From NCBI RefSeq assembly GCF_018128965.1, contig NZ_JAAEDH010000017.1:1-64000 (forward strand): a stretch of 64,000 nucleotides of DNA, in the 5' to 3' direction. This DNA is from Plastoroseomonas arctica (GTDB taxonomy: Bacteria; Pseudomonadota; Alphaproteobacteria; Acetobacterales; Acetobacteraceae). A program made the position numbers and the translations under genes. Under the pieces are notes generated by a model. It did no database searches and was not told the origin of the DNA. It saw nothing but the letters and a program-made list of their open reading frames with translations. Positions 1 to 9,120 of the stretch are shown in pieces (position 1 is the first letter of the stretch; the number at the start of each line of letters is the position of its first letter).

Positions 1-960
1 CGCCATCGGCGGTGGCGGCGGTGCGGCCGGCGGCGCCATCATCGGCGCGGCCGGCATCGGACGCGGTGCGGGCGTCGGCGCGGGTGCGGCGGGCATCGAC
101 GCGGCGCCAGGCGAAAGATCGCCGAAATCCCAGTCATCGGGTACCGCCTTCGCCGGCCCCGAGGGCGCCGGCGGCGGCGGTCCCTGGTTCACCGGCGCCT
201 TGGGCGCAAGGTCGAGATCCCAGTCGTCGGGAATGCCCGAGACCTGCTGCATCGCGCGCGGCGGCAAGAAAGCATCCGAGGTCGAGGACCGGTGGTCGGG
301 CATCGCCTCGCTGGCGAAGGGGTCGCCACTCGGCGCGGCAAAGGGATCCGCGCCGGGCAGGCCGCCGCCGGGAATGCCCGCCGGTGGCGCGTTGCCGTAG
401 CCGGAGGGCTGTTCCATGCCCGGCATCGCGAAGGGGTCGCCGGCGATGCGCGGCGCCATCGGGTCCTGCTGCCGCGTCGGCTGCGCCGCCTGTTCCCAGC
501 CCGAGGCTTCCCAGGCGCCGCCGACCTCGCGCGGTGCCGACTGCGCGTTCCATTCCTGCCGCGCGGGCGCGGGCGTCTCCCACCCCGGCGCGGCCTGGGA
601 CGCCATCGGCATGCCCGAACCACCGCCCCAGTCGCCGGCGGCGGCCTGCTCGACGCGGATCTCGATCTCGTAGGCGCCGAGGCGGATGCGGTCGCCATCG
701 TTGAGGATCGCGGCCTGGTCGCGCCCGACCGGCGCCGTCGCGTGGTTCACGAAGGTGCCGTTGGTCGAGGTGTCGCGCACCTCCCAGCCACCCGAACGAA
801 ACTCCAGCACGCAATGCTGCTTCGACAGCAGCCGGTCCGGATCGGCCAGCACCCAGTCGCATTCGGCGCCGCGCCCGAGCCGGTAATCCCCGCCGGGCAC
901 GCGGCGCTGTTCCGGCACCACGCTATCCGGGCAGCGCAGCACGCTCAGCGTCAATTCCAC
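1..960 (-). CDS. FHA-domain protein of a type VI secretion locus (partial, runs off the left edge)
   Basis: The 320 visible residues start with a forkhead-associated domain at about residues 1-95. It shows the glycine-arginine turn YRLGRG, the phosphothreonine-binding stretch SKQHC and the TSTNGTFVN loop. A long linker rich in Pro, Ala and Gly follows and repeats short GDPFA and PDDWD motifs. FHA proteins next to vgrG (TagH/Fha class) read threonine phosphorylation and control assembly of the secretion apparatus. I chose the GTG at 960 because an AAGGGAG ribosome site lies 9 bases upstream. It is the last of three same-strand genes after vgrG and the DUF6931-like gene. The C-terminal domain lies outside the window, so membership of the TagH family proper cannot be tested. 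Confidence 0.8.
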   Translation of the reverse strand, partial: MELTLSVLRCPDSVVPEQRRVPGGDYRLGRGAECDWVLADPDRLLSKQHCVLEFRSGGWEVRDTSTNGTFVNHATAPVGRDQAAILNDGDRIRLGAYEIEIRVEQAAAGDWGGGSGMPMASQAAPGWETPAPARQEWNAQSAPREVGGAWEASGWEQAAQPTRQQDPMAPRIAGDPFAMPGMEQPSGYGNAPPAGIPGGGLPGADPFAAPSGDPFASEAMPDHRSSTSDAFLPPRAMQQVSGIPDDWDLDLAPKAPVNQGPPPPAPSGPAKAVPDDWDFGDLSPGAASMPAAPAPTPAPRPMPAAPMMAPPAAPPPPPMA

Positions 961-1005
961 AGGCTCAGGCTCCCTTGGCCACCACGTTCACGAGCGTGCG
1001 CCGCG

Positions 1006-1593
1006 TCACGGCTCCTCCGGCTCGATCCGCCCGCTGCCCCCGGCCGCGATGGCCCGGGCGCTGTCGAGGAATTTGAGCAGGCGCTCATCCTGACGTTCCA
1101 CCGCCACGCGCACGGAGGCAAGCACGATGGCGCCCGCGACCGCCACCCCCGTCAAATGTTCACCGGGCGGCACGTCGGCCATGCCCTCCGGTGCGAGGCT
1201 GCCGCCGGACCAGAAGGCGCCCATCGCGGCCCAGGCCTCGGCGGATTTGAAGCTGGTCTTCTCGGCGATCTCGGCGGCGGCGCGGCGCGCGCGCTCCTCG
1301 GGCCGGCGCACCCAGGCCTCGGCGGCGGCGAGCGAGGCGAGGTCCTCGGGCTTGAGCGCCGGGTCGGGCACGGCGCGGGCGCACATGCAGGCCCACCACA
1401 CCGCCTCGCGCTTGGGCAGCGCGTGGGCGACCAGGCGCGCGGCCTCGACCAGCTTGCCGGCCTCGACCAGTTGCTCGATGCCCTGCAGCGCGTCCTGGGC
1501 GCCGGCCAGCGCCTCCTCGCTTTCGGGCTCGAGTTCGAGCCGCGCCAGGATCGGCGGCAGCGGGACGGAGAGTTTGGGGAGGGTCTGGCTCAT
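1006..1593 (-). CDS. DUF6931-like protein of the VgrG locus
   Basis: A 195-residue, mostly alpha-helical, acidic protein without signal peptide or membrane segment. It has Ala/Glu-rich helices (around AGAQDALQGIEQLVEAG), a Trp/Cys-containing patch (VWWACMCARAV) and a LAPEGMADVPPGEHLTGVAVAGAI segment where a small loop leads into a helix. I recognise it, from memory of the family, as the uncharacterised DUF6931 group found beside vgrG in alphaproteobacteria; no biochemical role is known to me. Its ATG lies one base after the vgrG stop and its own stop is overlapped by a 14-codon reading frame before the FHA gene, so the three genes look translationally linked. A chaperone or adaptor for VgrG loading is a guess from position only. 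Confidence 0.65.
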   Translation of the reverse strand: MSQTLPKLSVPLPPILARLELEPESEEALAGAQDALQGIEQLVEAGKLVEAARLVAHALPKREAVWWACMCARAVPDPALKPEDLASLAAAEAWVRRPEERARRAAAEIAEKTSFKSAEAWAAMGAFWSGGSLAPEGMADVPPGEHLTGVAVAGAIVLASVRVAVERQDERLLKFLDSARAIAAGGSGRIEPEEP

Positions 1594-1594
1594 G

Positions 1595-3730
1595 TCAGTT
1601 GATCTTCACAATGCCGCCCTTGACGGTGAGCATGCCGCCCCCGTCCACCGTGCCCATTCCGTCGGCCTTGACGGTGAACTGGATGCCCTTGATCTCGATG
1701 CCCGACTGGCTGATCTCGATCGAGTTGCTGCCGACCTTGAGCGTGATCTTCACGGCCGCCTCCAGCGTGTAGCTGGCGGAATCAACCTTCACCGTGCGGT
1801 TGCCGGTCGTCACCTTGAGCGCGGTGTCGCCCTTCACCTCCATGGTCTGCTTGCCGCTCTCGACCTTGATGGTCTGGTCGCCGGACTGGACCGTCACTGA
1901 CTGGTCGCCCTTGACCGTCGTGGTCTGCGTCCCGGTCTTGACCACGTTGGTCTGGTTGCCGGTCTCGACCAGGTTGTCCTGATTGCCAGTCTTGACGGTG
2001 TTGGCCTGGTTGCCGGTGCGGATGGTGGTGGTGTGGTTGCCCTCGATGGTGGTCGTCTGGGTGCCGGTATCGACCAGGAAGACGTCATTGCCCTTGCGCA
2101 CGGTGATGGTGCGGTCGTTCTTGATCTCTTCGAGATGGTCGTGGCCGACATACTCCTTGCGATCGTTCTTGACGTTCTGGAGCTGGTCCTTCTGCGCCTG
2201 GAGGTAGACCTCCTCGGACCCGATCTTGTCGTTGAACCGGATGATGTTGGCCTTCTTGGTGTGGTCCGAGGTCAGCGCATCGGCCGCCGTCGGGCTCACG
2301 AAGCCATCGCCGGCCATCCCGCCCTCGGTCGAGCGCGAGAGGAAGCCCGCCACCGTCTTGTTGCCCGGCAGCGGCCAGGGCGGCGGCCCGTCGGCATTGA
2401 ACAGCGTGCCCACGATCACCGGCTTGTCCGGGTCGCCGTCGACGAAGCCCACGAGCACCTCGTCGCCAATGCGGGGCAGAAAGAAGGCGCCGCCCCAGGC
2501 GCCGGCATAGGGGTGCACCATGCGCACGCGGATGGAGGTGCCGCCCTGGTACTGCTTCTTGCGGTCCCACAGGAAGCGCACCAGCACGCGGCCCTTGTCG
2601 TCGGTGTCGATCTCGCCGGTGCCAACCACGATCGCCGATTGCAGGCCCGGGACATGCGGGCGCGGGCGCGGATTGGACACGCGGAAGGTGCGGTCGGCCG
2701 GGATCAGCGTGAGCTGCGCCGCGTAGTGGAAGGTGCCGTCGCCGGACAGCTGGGTCTCGTCATACCCGGCATGGACCACTTCGGTGACGAGCCAGGTCTC
2801 GGTCGCGCTGCCGAGCTTGGGCGCGACCTTGACCCGCGACCCGGCATGGATGCGCGGGTCCTTGGTGGTGCAGGTCGCGACAATGGAGCCCGCCTCGAGC
2901 TGCTCCATGAACAGCTTGGCCGGATCAATATCGGGGTGGCCATGGCTGCCGCCGGGCCAGAGGAACATCTCGAAGCTTTCCGCCCCCTTGGTCGGCAGCA
3001 CCGAGCTGGACTGCTTGATGATGGGCGAGGATGAGGGGGTGATCAGGTCGAAATCATGCGACATCACCTTGGCCGGCGGATGCTCGCTGCGGAGCGACCA
3101 GGCGGTGACGCCGTCCTTGAACTCGTCCTCGCCGCGCACGACGAGGTCGGTGCCGTGCAGCGGATATTCGGCATTGGCGCCGGCGACGACCATCTCGTGG
3201 CTCGACAGGGTCTGGTCGAACCAGTAGGCCGCACCCACCTCATCGAGCATGCGCTGGCAGAAATCCATGTCGGATTCATTGTACTGGATGACGTAGGGCC
3301 GCACCGTGGTCGGCACCGACCCGCCCCAGCGCACCGGCGTCGCACCCCCCTCCCCGGTCAGCTCGGTCACGATGTCCTTGGCCGACTTGTTCTGCCAGGC
3401 GCGGCAATCGGCGGTGCGCGACAGCAGCCACCATTTCGGCACCGCCTCCAGCCGGTAGACCGACATCTCGGCGTCCAGCTGGCCGACCTTGCCGAAATTG
3501 CGCACCACGCCGGAGAATTCGCGCGTCATGTCGCTGGAGACGACGGTGATGCCGATGACCTTGCCGATCAGGTCGGCGGGCTTGTGCGCGTCCGAGTCGC
3601 CGATCATCTCCGCCTGGATCAGATAGGGGCGCGACAAGGCCTCCTGCACGCGCACGCTGCGCAGAACCAGGGTGTCGGCGCCGAGCGGCGTCGTGATCTT
3701 GAGCGAGCGACCTTCCTGAGCGACCGGCAT
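1595..3730 (-). CDS. vgrG: Type VI secretion tip protein VgrG (TssI)
   Basis: A 711-residue spike protein of the contractile secretion machine. The first 370 or so residues form the gp27-like base, the VRFLWDR and RVRMVHPYAG motifs near 380-410 mark the gp5 OB-fold, and residues from about 550 on are beta-helix repeats of the form TGNQxxxVKTG, each giving one strand of the needle. The C terminus ends in more Gly/Val-rich repeats (TVDGGGMLTVKGG) and shows no fused effector domain. Length is normal for a non-evolved VgrG. The ATG follows an AGGAGGGG ribosome site. It heads the transcription unit, so the sheath, tube and baseplate genes must lie elsewhere or left of the window. Confidence 0.95.
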   Translation of the reverse strand: MPVAQEGRSLKITTPLGADTLVLRSVRVQEALSRPYLIQAEMIGDSDAHKPADLIGKVIGITVVSSDMTREFSGVVRNFGKVGQLDAEMSVYRLEAVPKWWLLSRTADCRAWQNKSAKDIVTELTGEGGATPVRWGGSVPTTVRPYVIQYNESDMDFCQRMLDEVGAAYWFDQTLSSHEMVVAGANAEYPLHGTDLVVRGEDEFKDGVTAWSLRSEHPPAKVMSHDFDLITPSSSPIIKQSSSVLPTKGAESFEMFLWPGGSHGHPDIDPAKLFMEQLEAGSIVATCTTKDPRIHAGSRVKVAPKLGSATETWLVTEVVHAGYDETQLSGDGTFHYAAQLTLIPADRTFRVSNPRPRPHVPGLQSAIVVGTGEIDTDDKGRVLVRFLWDRKKQYQGGTSIRVRMVHPYAGAWGGAFFLPRIGDEVLVGFVDGDPDKPVIVGTLFNADGPPPWPLPGNKTVAGFLSRSTEGGMAGDGFVSPTAADALTSDHTKKANIIRFNDKIGSEEVYLQAQKDQLQNVKNDRKEYVGHDHLEEIKNDRTITVRKGNDVFLVDTGTQTTTIEGNHTTTIRTGNQANTVKTGNQDNLVETGNQTNVVKTGTQTTTVKGDQSVTVQSGDQTIKVESGKQTMEVKGDTALKVTTGNRTVKVDSASYTLEAAVKITLKVGSNSIEISQSGIEIKGIQFTVKADGMGTVDGGGMLTVKGGIVKIN

Positions 3731-3805
3731 ACCTACCCCTCCTCGGCGTGCCCGTTGGGCCCGCCGGGACCAATCTGGAACATTACGCTATAGTTCTCAA
3801 TGACC

Positions 3806-3826
3806 CTTGCGCGACCACTGCGCAAG
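3806..3826. terminator. Inverted repeat between response regulator and vgrG
   Basis: A perfect 7-base stem CTTGCGC/GCGCAAG with a 7-base loop sits in the 180-base gap between the end of the response regulator and the start of vgrG, both on the minus strand. No T-run follows it in either direction, so it may be a Rho-assisted terminator for the regulator or an operator for vgrG. The sequence does not decide between them. Confidence 0.35.
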
Positions 3827-3910
3827 CTCGCGATGTCGTCACTCGGCCAGGATGGCACGGGTTGGCGACGCCTGCCATCCGCCGCGCGCGAACCCGTGCC
3901 AAGCCAGCTC

Positions 3911-4294
3911 TCAGGCCGCGGGAGGGCGGGCGGCGAGGGCCACGAGCTGGCGGATCAGGTCGTTCGGGTCGAACGGCTTGGCGAGCACCGGCGCGCTCTC
4001 GTGGCCTTTCGGCAGCCCCGCGGCGCCGTAGCCCGTGGCCACCAGGAAGGGCACGCCGCGCGCCGCCAGGGCATCCGCCACCGGCGCCGCCGATTGCCCG
4101 CAGAGGTTCATGTCCATGACCGCGACGTCGGGGACGGAGGTGCCCAGCAGCATCAGCGCCTCGGCCACCGTCGCGGCGGCGCCCATGACGATGGCGCCGG
4201 CATCGACCAGCGCATCCTCGATCAGCATCGCCACCAGCTGCTCATCCTCGACCACCAGGATGGTCCGCCCGCTCAGCGGCCGCGACGGCGTCAC
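3911..4294 (-). CDS. Single-domain response regulator (REC only)
   Basis: 127 residues forming one receiver domain and nothing else. It has the acidic pair in VVEDEQ, the phospho-accepting aspartate in VMDMNLCG, the Thr in VATGYG and the conserved Lys in LAKPFD. There is no output domain, so it probably acts by protein contact or as a phosphate sink. The reading frame is open further upstream, but a GTG at 4294 overlaps the kinase stop as GTGA and has a GGGGA ribosome site, so translation is probably coupled to the kinase. Pairing of a REC-only protein with an HWE kinase is common in alphaproteobacteria. The signal and target are unknown. Confidence 0.85.
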   Translation of the reverse strand: MTPSRPLSGRTILVVEDEQLVAMLIEDALVDAGAIVMGAAATVAEALMLLGTSVPDVAVMDMNLCGQSAAPVADALAARGVPFLVATGYGAAGLPKGHESAPVLAKPFDPNDLIRQLVALAARPPAA

Positions 4295-6918
4295 GAGAGG
4301 TCCCCGGCGGCGGAGGTCTCGATCGGCGGCGGTGGCGGGAAGCTGATCTCGGCGCACAGCCCGCTCGCCTCGTAGCGCAGCGCGACGGACGAACCCGCCC
4401 CGAGCTCGCCGGCGAGGCCGCGGCCGAGCAGGCGGGAGCCGAAGCCCTCGCGCATCGGCGTGGTGACCGGCGGGCCGCCGCTTTCGCGCCAGACCATCCG
4501 CGCGCCGCCCTGCGCCAGCACCTCCCAGGTAAGCCGCGCCTGTCCGTCGCTGTCGGGCGCGAGCGCACCATGCTTGGCGGCATTGGTCGCGAGCTCGTGG
4601 AGCGCCAGCGCCAGAGCCAGCGCCTGGCGCGCCCCGAGCCAGAGCGGCGGCCCCTCGACGATGATGCGCGGCGGCTTGCCGCCCCGCCAGGGGGCCAGCA
4701 CGGCGGCGATCAGCGCTTCCAACGGCGCGCCGGTCCAGGTGCTCGCCGTCAGCAGGTCATGGCCCTGGGCAAGCGCCCGCAGCCTGGCCGTGAAGGCCGC
4801 GACGAAGCTTGCGGGGTCCTCCGTGCCGGTGCTGCTGCGCGCGGTCTGCTGCGCGATCGACTGCACCGTCGCCAGCGTGTTTTTCACGCGGTGATTGAGC
4901 TCGGCGATGAGCAGCGCCTGGCGCGCCTCGGCGCCCTTGCGCGCGGTCGAATCGCGCGCCAGCCGGCCGATGCGCGGCGGCCCCAGCTTGATCCCGCCCG
5001 GCTGCGCCCCGCCGATCGGGAAGACGATATCGCGGATCCAGATGGTGGCGCCGTCGACGCGGCGCAGCCGGTACTCCGCGGCGGCGAGGCGGCCCGATTG
5101 CGCAGCCTCCATCGCCTCGCGCAGCTGCGCCCGGTCCTCGGGAAAAATCGCGGACATCCAGGCGTCCGGATCGGTGGCGAGGCGCTCGGCCGACAATCCC
5201 GACAGCGCCGCCGCGGCGGGCCCGACAAAGACGGGCGCCGCCCAGCGCGGGTCGTGGATCCACAGCGCGTCCGGGCTCGCCTCGGCGAACTGGCGGAAGC
5301 GCTCCTCCGAGGCGGCGAGGGCGGCGGCGGCGGCCATCGCGTCGCGGCGGGCGGCGGCCTCGGATTCGACCTGTTCGCCCAGCGCGCGAACGGCGGCGTA
5401 TTCATCGCCCACCTCGACGATCACGCCGACCGCGCCGGTCACCGCATCCCCGTCCGGCGCCCGCATCGGCGCCGCCATCGAGCGCAGCCAGACCAGCCGG
5501 CCATCGGCGCGGCGCAGTTGGTAGTCGCCCACCGCCGCGCGCCCCGTCCGCACGGCGCGCGCGAGCGGCAGTTCGGCCGCGGCGAGGCGGCGGCCCTCGG
5601 CGTCCAGCGCCTGCCAATCGTCGGTCGCCCTGCCGACATGGCCGCCGAGATCGACCGCGACGCCGTTGATCGCCGAGATCCGCTTGTTGAGGTAGAGCAC
5701 GCGCCCCGATGGCGCCTCGACCAGCACCACGCCGACCGGCAGGTGGTCGAGCAAGCGCCGCAACGCCGCCTCGCTCGCGGCGATCTCTGCCTGGCGCTGG
5801 CTGCGCTCCAGCGCCGCCCCGCGCAGCGCCTCTGCCACGTTGTCGATCTCGCGGATGCCGCTCGGGACCGGGCGCGGCGCCGCGTCCTCCTGCCCGAGTG
5901 CCGCGGCCTGGCGCGCGAGGGCCGCGGCCTGGCGCGCGAGGGCCGCGAGCGGCCGCACGATCCAGCGCACGCCCCACAGCCAGATGCCGAGCGGAAGGAC
6001 AACCGCGAGGACGGCGCTGCCGACCAGCAGCGGCCAGACCGCATCGAACAGCGCGGCATCGGCGGCCCCGGCCGGCACACCCACGGCAACGGTCCATCCG
6101 GTCTCCGCAACGCGCTGCCAGGCCACGTCGAATTCGTTGCCGTCGGGACCGGTGGTCCGCTGCCGCCCCTGCGCGGCGCCGGTGACGAGGAAGCGGTTCG
6201 GCCCGCCGATCAGCTGGCCGATGCGATCCGAGACCGGCAGGCGCGCCAGGATGCGCCCCTCCGCATCCAGCACGATCACCGGCCAGTCGTCCGGCAGCGC
6301 GGCGCGACGCAGCGCCTCGGACCAGAAGCCCGCCGCCTCGGCGCGCAACACCAGCTGGCGCGGCGGCGCGCCGGGTAAGGTGACGGCGAGCGGCAGCACC
6401 AGCTGACGCGTTTGCGGGTCCGCTTCCAGCTGCCCGATCGTGACCTCGCGCGCCGGTGCCGCGGCGGGGCGCGCTTCCACCCGCAGCCCGACGCCGAGCA
6501 GCGTCCCGAGCGTCGCCACCTGAACCTCCAGCGCGGCATAGTCGAGCCCGCCCGGCGAAGGCGAAGTCGCCAGCGCCAGCAGCGCCGCGCGCAACCCGTT
6601 GAATTCACGTTCGATTGCGCCAGCTGCCCGGCGCGCCGCGTCGGTGCCCTGCATGGCGATCTGGTTGCGCTCGCTGTCCGCCATGCGCAGCACCATGACG
6701 CCGACCGCGACCCAGGCGGGCAGCAGCAAGGCGAGGCAGAGCAGCACGAGAGCTCGGCGGATGCCGCGCGGACGTGGCCACGACGGCGCATCGGCCAGGC
6801 CGCCCTCCAACCTCAGCTCTCGGTGACCGGACCCGTCCACACGCCGCCTATCAGGTTTCCACGTCAAAGACGCCGGTCGTGACCGGCGGCCAGGGTTGTC
6901 GTCACACCATGATGGCAC
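4291..6918 (-). CDS. HWE-family sensor histidine kinase with periplasmic sensor and two PAS domains
   Basis: 875 residues. A first membrane segment (about 54-76) and a second (about 290-312) enclose a roughly 210-residue periplasmic sensor domain that looks like a Cache fold. A HAMP-like linker follows, then PAS domains at about 375-500 and 535-650, then the kinase core. The phospho-accepting His is in ELNHRVKNTLA near 675, and VWRE supplies the Trp-x-Glu signature of the HWE class. The linker contains an exact 21-base duplication (5900-5941) that doubles one heptad, ARQAAAL. The GTG at 6918 is the longest start; a later GTG near residue 27 is equally possible because neither has a strong ribosome site. 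The response regulator follows with a 4-base overlap. Confidence 0.88.
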   Translation of the reverse strand: MPSWCDDNPGRRSRPASLTWKPDRRRVDGSGHRELRLEGGLADAPSWPRPRGIRRALVLLCLALLLPAWVAVGVMVLRMADSERNQIAMQGTDAARRAAGAIEREFNGLRAALLALATSPSPGGLDYAALEVQVATLGTLLGVGLRVEARPAAAPAREVTIGQLEADPQTRQLVLPLAVTLPGAPPRQLVLRAEAAGFWSEALRRAALPDDWPVIVLDAEGRILARLPVSDRIGQLIGGPNRFLVTGAAQGRQRTTGPDGNEFDVAWQRVAETGWTVAVGVPAGAADAALFDAVWPLLVGSAVLAVVLPLGIWLWGVRWIVRPLAALARQAAALARQAAALGQEDAAPRPVPSGIREIDNVAEALRGAALERSQRQAEIAASEAALRRLLDHLPVGVVLVEAPSGRVLYLNKRISAINGVAVDLGGHVGRATDDWQALDAEGRRLAAAELPLARAVRTGRAAVGDYQLRRADGRLVWLRSMAAPMRAPDGDAVTGAVGVIVEVGDEYAAVRALGEQVESEAAARRDAMAAAAALAASEERFRQFAEASPDALWIHDPRWAAPVFVGPAAAALSGLSAERLATDPDAWMSAIFPEDRAQLREAMEAAQSGRLAAAEYRLRRVDGATIWIRDIVFPIGGAQPGGIKLGPPRIGRLARDSTARKGAEARQALLIAELNHRVKNTLATVQSIAQQTARSSTGTEDPASFVAAFTARLRALAQGHDLLTASTWTGAPLEALIAAVLAPWRGGKPPRIIVEGPPLWLGARQALALALALHELATNAAKHGALAPDSDGQARLTWEVLAQGGARMVWRESGGPPVTTPMREGFGSRLLGRGLAGELGAGSSVALRYEASGLCAEISFPPPPPIETSAAGDLS

Positions 6919-7035
6919 AGGCGCCCGATTCGTCCCCGGGCGCCAGCGTGCAGAATCCTAAGGCCCCTGACCTAGCGCGGGGACCACCGTCATGCTGTTC
7001 AACATTTTGTGCGAATCGTCAACGATCCGCTCTAC

Positions 7036-8148
7036 TCAATAGCCCTGATCGGCGAGGTTGAGCAGCGGGAAGGCGCTGTGCACATGCGGCATGGTCGTGG
7101 CCCCCGCCGAGTGCAGGCTCTGCGGCCCCAGGGCGGCAAGGTTGGGCGCGCCCAGCAGGCCGAGGGCCGAATGCATCTCGTTCTCCAGCAGCGAGAGCAC
7201 GCCCTCGACCCCTGCCTGCCCTTCGGCGGCCAGGCCATAGCAGTACAGCCGCCCGAGCCCGACCAGGTCCGCACCCAGCGCGATGGCCTTGATCACGTCC
7301 GTCCCGCGCGAGAAGCCGCCATCGACCCAGACCTTGGCGCGCCCCGCCGCCGCCTGGACCACCTCGGGCAGCACCTCGATAGAGCCCCGCCCATGGTCGA
7401 GCTGACGGCCGCCATGGTTGGAGACGTAGAGGACGTCGACGCCGTGCTCGACGGCCATCGACGCATCCTCGGAGGTGCCGATACCCTTGAGCACGAGGGG
7501 CAGCTTGTGGTGCGCCTTGTAATGCTCGACGTGCTTCCAGTTCAGCGCGGCCTGGTACTGCATCCCCACCGCGGCCGCGCGCCAGGACTTCACGAAGCGC
7601 TTGGCGATGTCGCGTTCCCGCCTGCTGTAGATGGCGGTGTCCACGGTGAAGCAGAACATGTCGTAGCCGGCATCCTCGGCGCGCTTGATCTGCTCCTCCT
7701 GCCAGGCCTCGTCGCCGCGGACATAGAGCTGGAACACCTTGGGGCCCTTGGTCTTGGCGACCTCAGCCAGGATCGGCGCCGGCGTGACGGAGGAGGCGAT
7801 GATCGGCACACCGAAGGCCTCGGCCGCCAACGCCGCGGTGCCGGTGCCGCCGGGCGACATGGATTCGAGGCTGCCGACCGGGGCGAGGGCGACGGGGAGG
7901 CGGATGCGCCGGCCGGCGAAGCTCGTGGACGCGTCGAGTGCGGAGACGTCGCGCAGTACGCGCGGGCGCAGCGCCAGCGTCTCGATCCCGAGGCGGTTGC
8001 GGCGCAGCGTGGTCTCGGTCTCGGTGCCGCCGATTAAGTAGTCCCAGATGTCGGGCGTGAGCTTCTGCCGCGCCTTCTTCACGTATTCATGCAGCGTCAG
8101 GTAGCTGACCTGGTTTTCCCGGTTCATGGCTTCGTTCTGATGGCTCAT
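7036..8148 (-). CDS. FMN-dependent alpha-hydroxyacid oxidase/dehydrogenase
   Basis: 370 residues with the complete FMN alpha-hydroxyacid dehydrogenase fold. The active-site signature SNHGGRQLDHG carries the catalytic His and the substrate-carboxylate Arg, and VWVDGGFSRGTDVIKA is the phosphate-binding strand. Family members oxidise L-lactate, glycolate or mandelate; the exact substrate cannot be read here. The ATG at 8148 overlaps the stop of the upstream gene as ATGA, so the two form an operon. A second Met eight codons downstream is also possible. Pairing with a PEP mutase/isocitrate lyase-family enzyme suggests small 2-hydroxy or 2-oxo acid metabolism. Confidence 0.88.
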   Translation of the reverse strand: MSHQNEAMNRENQVSYLTLHEYVKKARQKLTPDIWDYLIGGTETETTLRRNRLGIETLALRPRVLRDVSALDASTSFAGRRIRLPVALAPVGSLESMSPGGTGTAALAAEAFGVPIIASSVTPAPILAEVAKTKGPKVFQLYVRGDEAWQEEQIKRAEDAGYDMFCFTVDTAIYSRRERDIAKRFVKSWRAAAVGMQYQAALNWKHVEHYKAHHKLPLVLKGIGTSEDASMAVEHGVDVLYVSNHGGRQLDHGRGSIEVLPEVVQAAAGRAKVWVDGGFSRGTDVIKAIALGADLVGLGRLYCYGLAAEGQAGVEGVLSLLENEMHSALGLLGAPNLAALGPQSLHSAGATTMPHVHSAFPLLNLADQGY

Positions 8149-9017
8149 GGCTTGCTCCCCAAATAATCCTGCGTCCATTGCGCGTAGTCGGCTTCGCGGG
8201 TGATGCGCTTCATGAAATCCGCGGGCGGCACCCCGGTGAGCTGTCCCGGCGCGACGCCATCGCGCAACTGCTTCAGCGTCGCGTGCACCGCAGCCATCGA
8301 AGCCGCGATCGGCTGGTGGCCCTGCAGCGCGATGCGCACCCGCTGGGAAGCGAGATACACCTTGTCGGCCAGCGCCGGGCTCAGCCCGCCCAGCATGATC
8401 GGCAGCGTCGTCGCGGCCGAGAGCGCTTCGAGCTGCGCGCGCTCGGTGATGCCGGTGAAGAACAGCACGTCGGCGCCGCAAGCATCGTACGCCCGCGCTC
8501 TTTCAAGCGCATCCGTCATGCCGGTGATGCCCACGGCTCCAGTGCGCGCCATGATGACCAGCGAGGCATCCTCCCGCGCCGCGAGCCCGGCCTTGATCTT
8601 GCCCAGCCCCTCCGCAAGCGAGATAAGCCGAGTCGCACCGTCCCCGAACGGGCGCGGCAATTCGGTATCCTCCAGCGAGAACCCCGCCACGCCCGCCGTC
8701 TCCAGCTCCTGCACCGTGCGCATGACGTTCAGCGCATTGCCGTAGCCATGATCGGCGTCGCACAGCAGCGGCGGCGCGCCGGCGCGGGTGATGCGCCGCG
8801 CCTGTTCCGCGAATTCGGTGAGCGTCAGCACGATCAGGTCCGGCGCGCCCAGCACAGCGAGGGACGCGGTCGAACCCGCGAGCATCCCCAGCTCGAACCC
8901 CAGATCCGCGGCGATCCGCCCCGCCATCGCATCATGCACCGAAGCCGGGTGCACGCAGACATCCCCTGCCAGAATCGCGCGCAGTTGCGCACGCCTCTCC
9001 CCCGCCGACATCGCCAT
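8145..9017 (-). CDS. PEP mutase/isocitrate lyase superfamily enzyme, oxaloacetate-decarboxylase-like
   Basis: 290 residues with a TIM-barrel core. The metal-site motif DADHGYGN near residues 87-94 and the ensuing FSLEDTELP are the pattern I associate with PA4872-type oxaloacetate decarboxylases, rather than isocitrate lyase, which has a KKCGH loop that is absent here. The likely activity is Mg-dependent cleavage or decarboxylation of a small 2-oxo acid. An ATG at 9017 gives the family's usual length; the frame is open further upstream but that extension is proline-rich and unlike the family. It is first in a two-gene operon with the hydroxyacid oxidase and divergent from the 5'-nucleotidase gene, about 100 bases away. 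Confidence 0.8.
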   Translation of the reverse strand: MAMSAGERRAQLRAILAGDVCVHPASVHDAMAGRIAADLGFELGMLAGSTASLAVLGAPDLIVLTLTEFAEQARRITRAGAPPLLCDADHGYGNALNVMRTVQELETAGVAGFSLEDTELPRPFGDGATRLISLAEGLGKIKAGLAAREDASLVIMARTGAVGITGMTDALERARAYDACGADVLFFTGITERAQLEALSAATTLPIMLGGLSPALADKVYLASQRVRIALQGHQPIAASMAAVHATLKQLRDGVAPGQLTGVPPADFMKRITREADYAQWTQDYLGSKP

Positions 9018-9120
9018 CCCCACTCTGTTCAGCGCGCAGTGTGGACCAGCCGGCGCCCCCCGTGGAGGGGGGATGCGGTTCATCCTAGACTGCGTGCCCG
9101 ACATGACAGGAACACCGCCG

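Noticed and set aside
4570-6378. A 602-codon plus-strand frame opposite the sensor kinase
   Set aside because: Antisense of a strongly supported kinase; its product has no domain pattern and only GC-driven composition.
7036-8481. A longer hydroxyacid oxidase start at 8481
   Set aside because: The extra sequence overlaps the upstream gene in another frame and does not resemble the family; ATG at 8148 forms an ATGA overlap and gives normal length.
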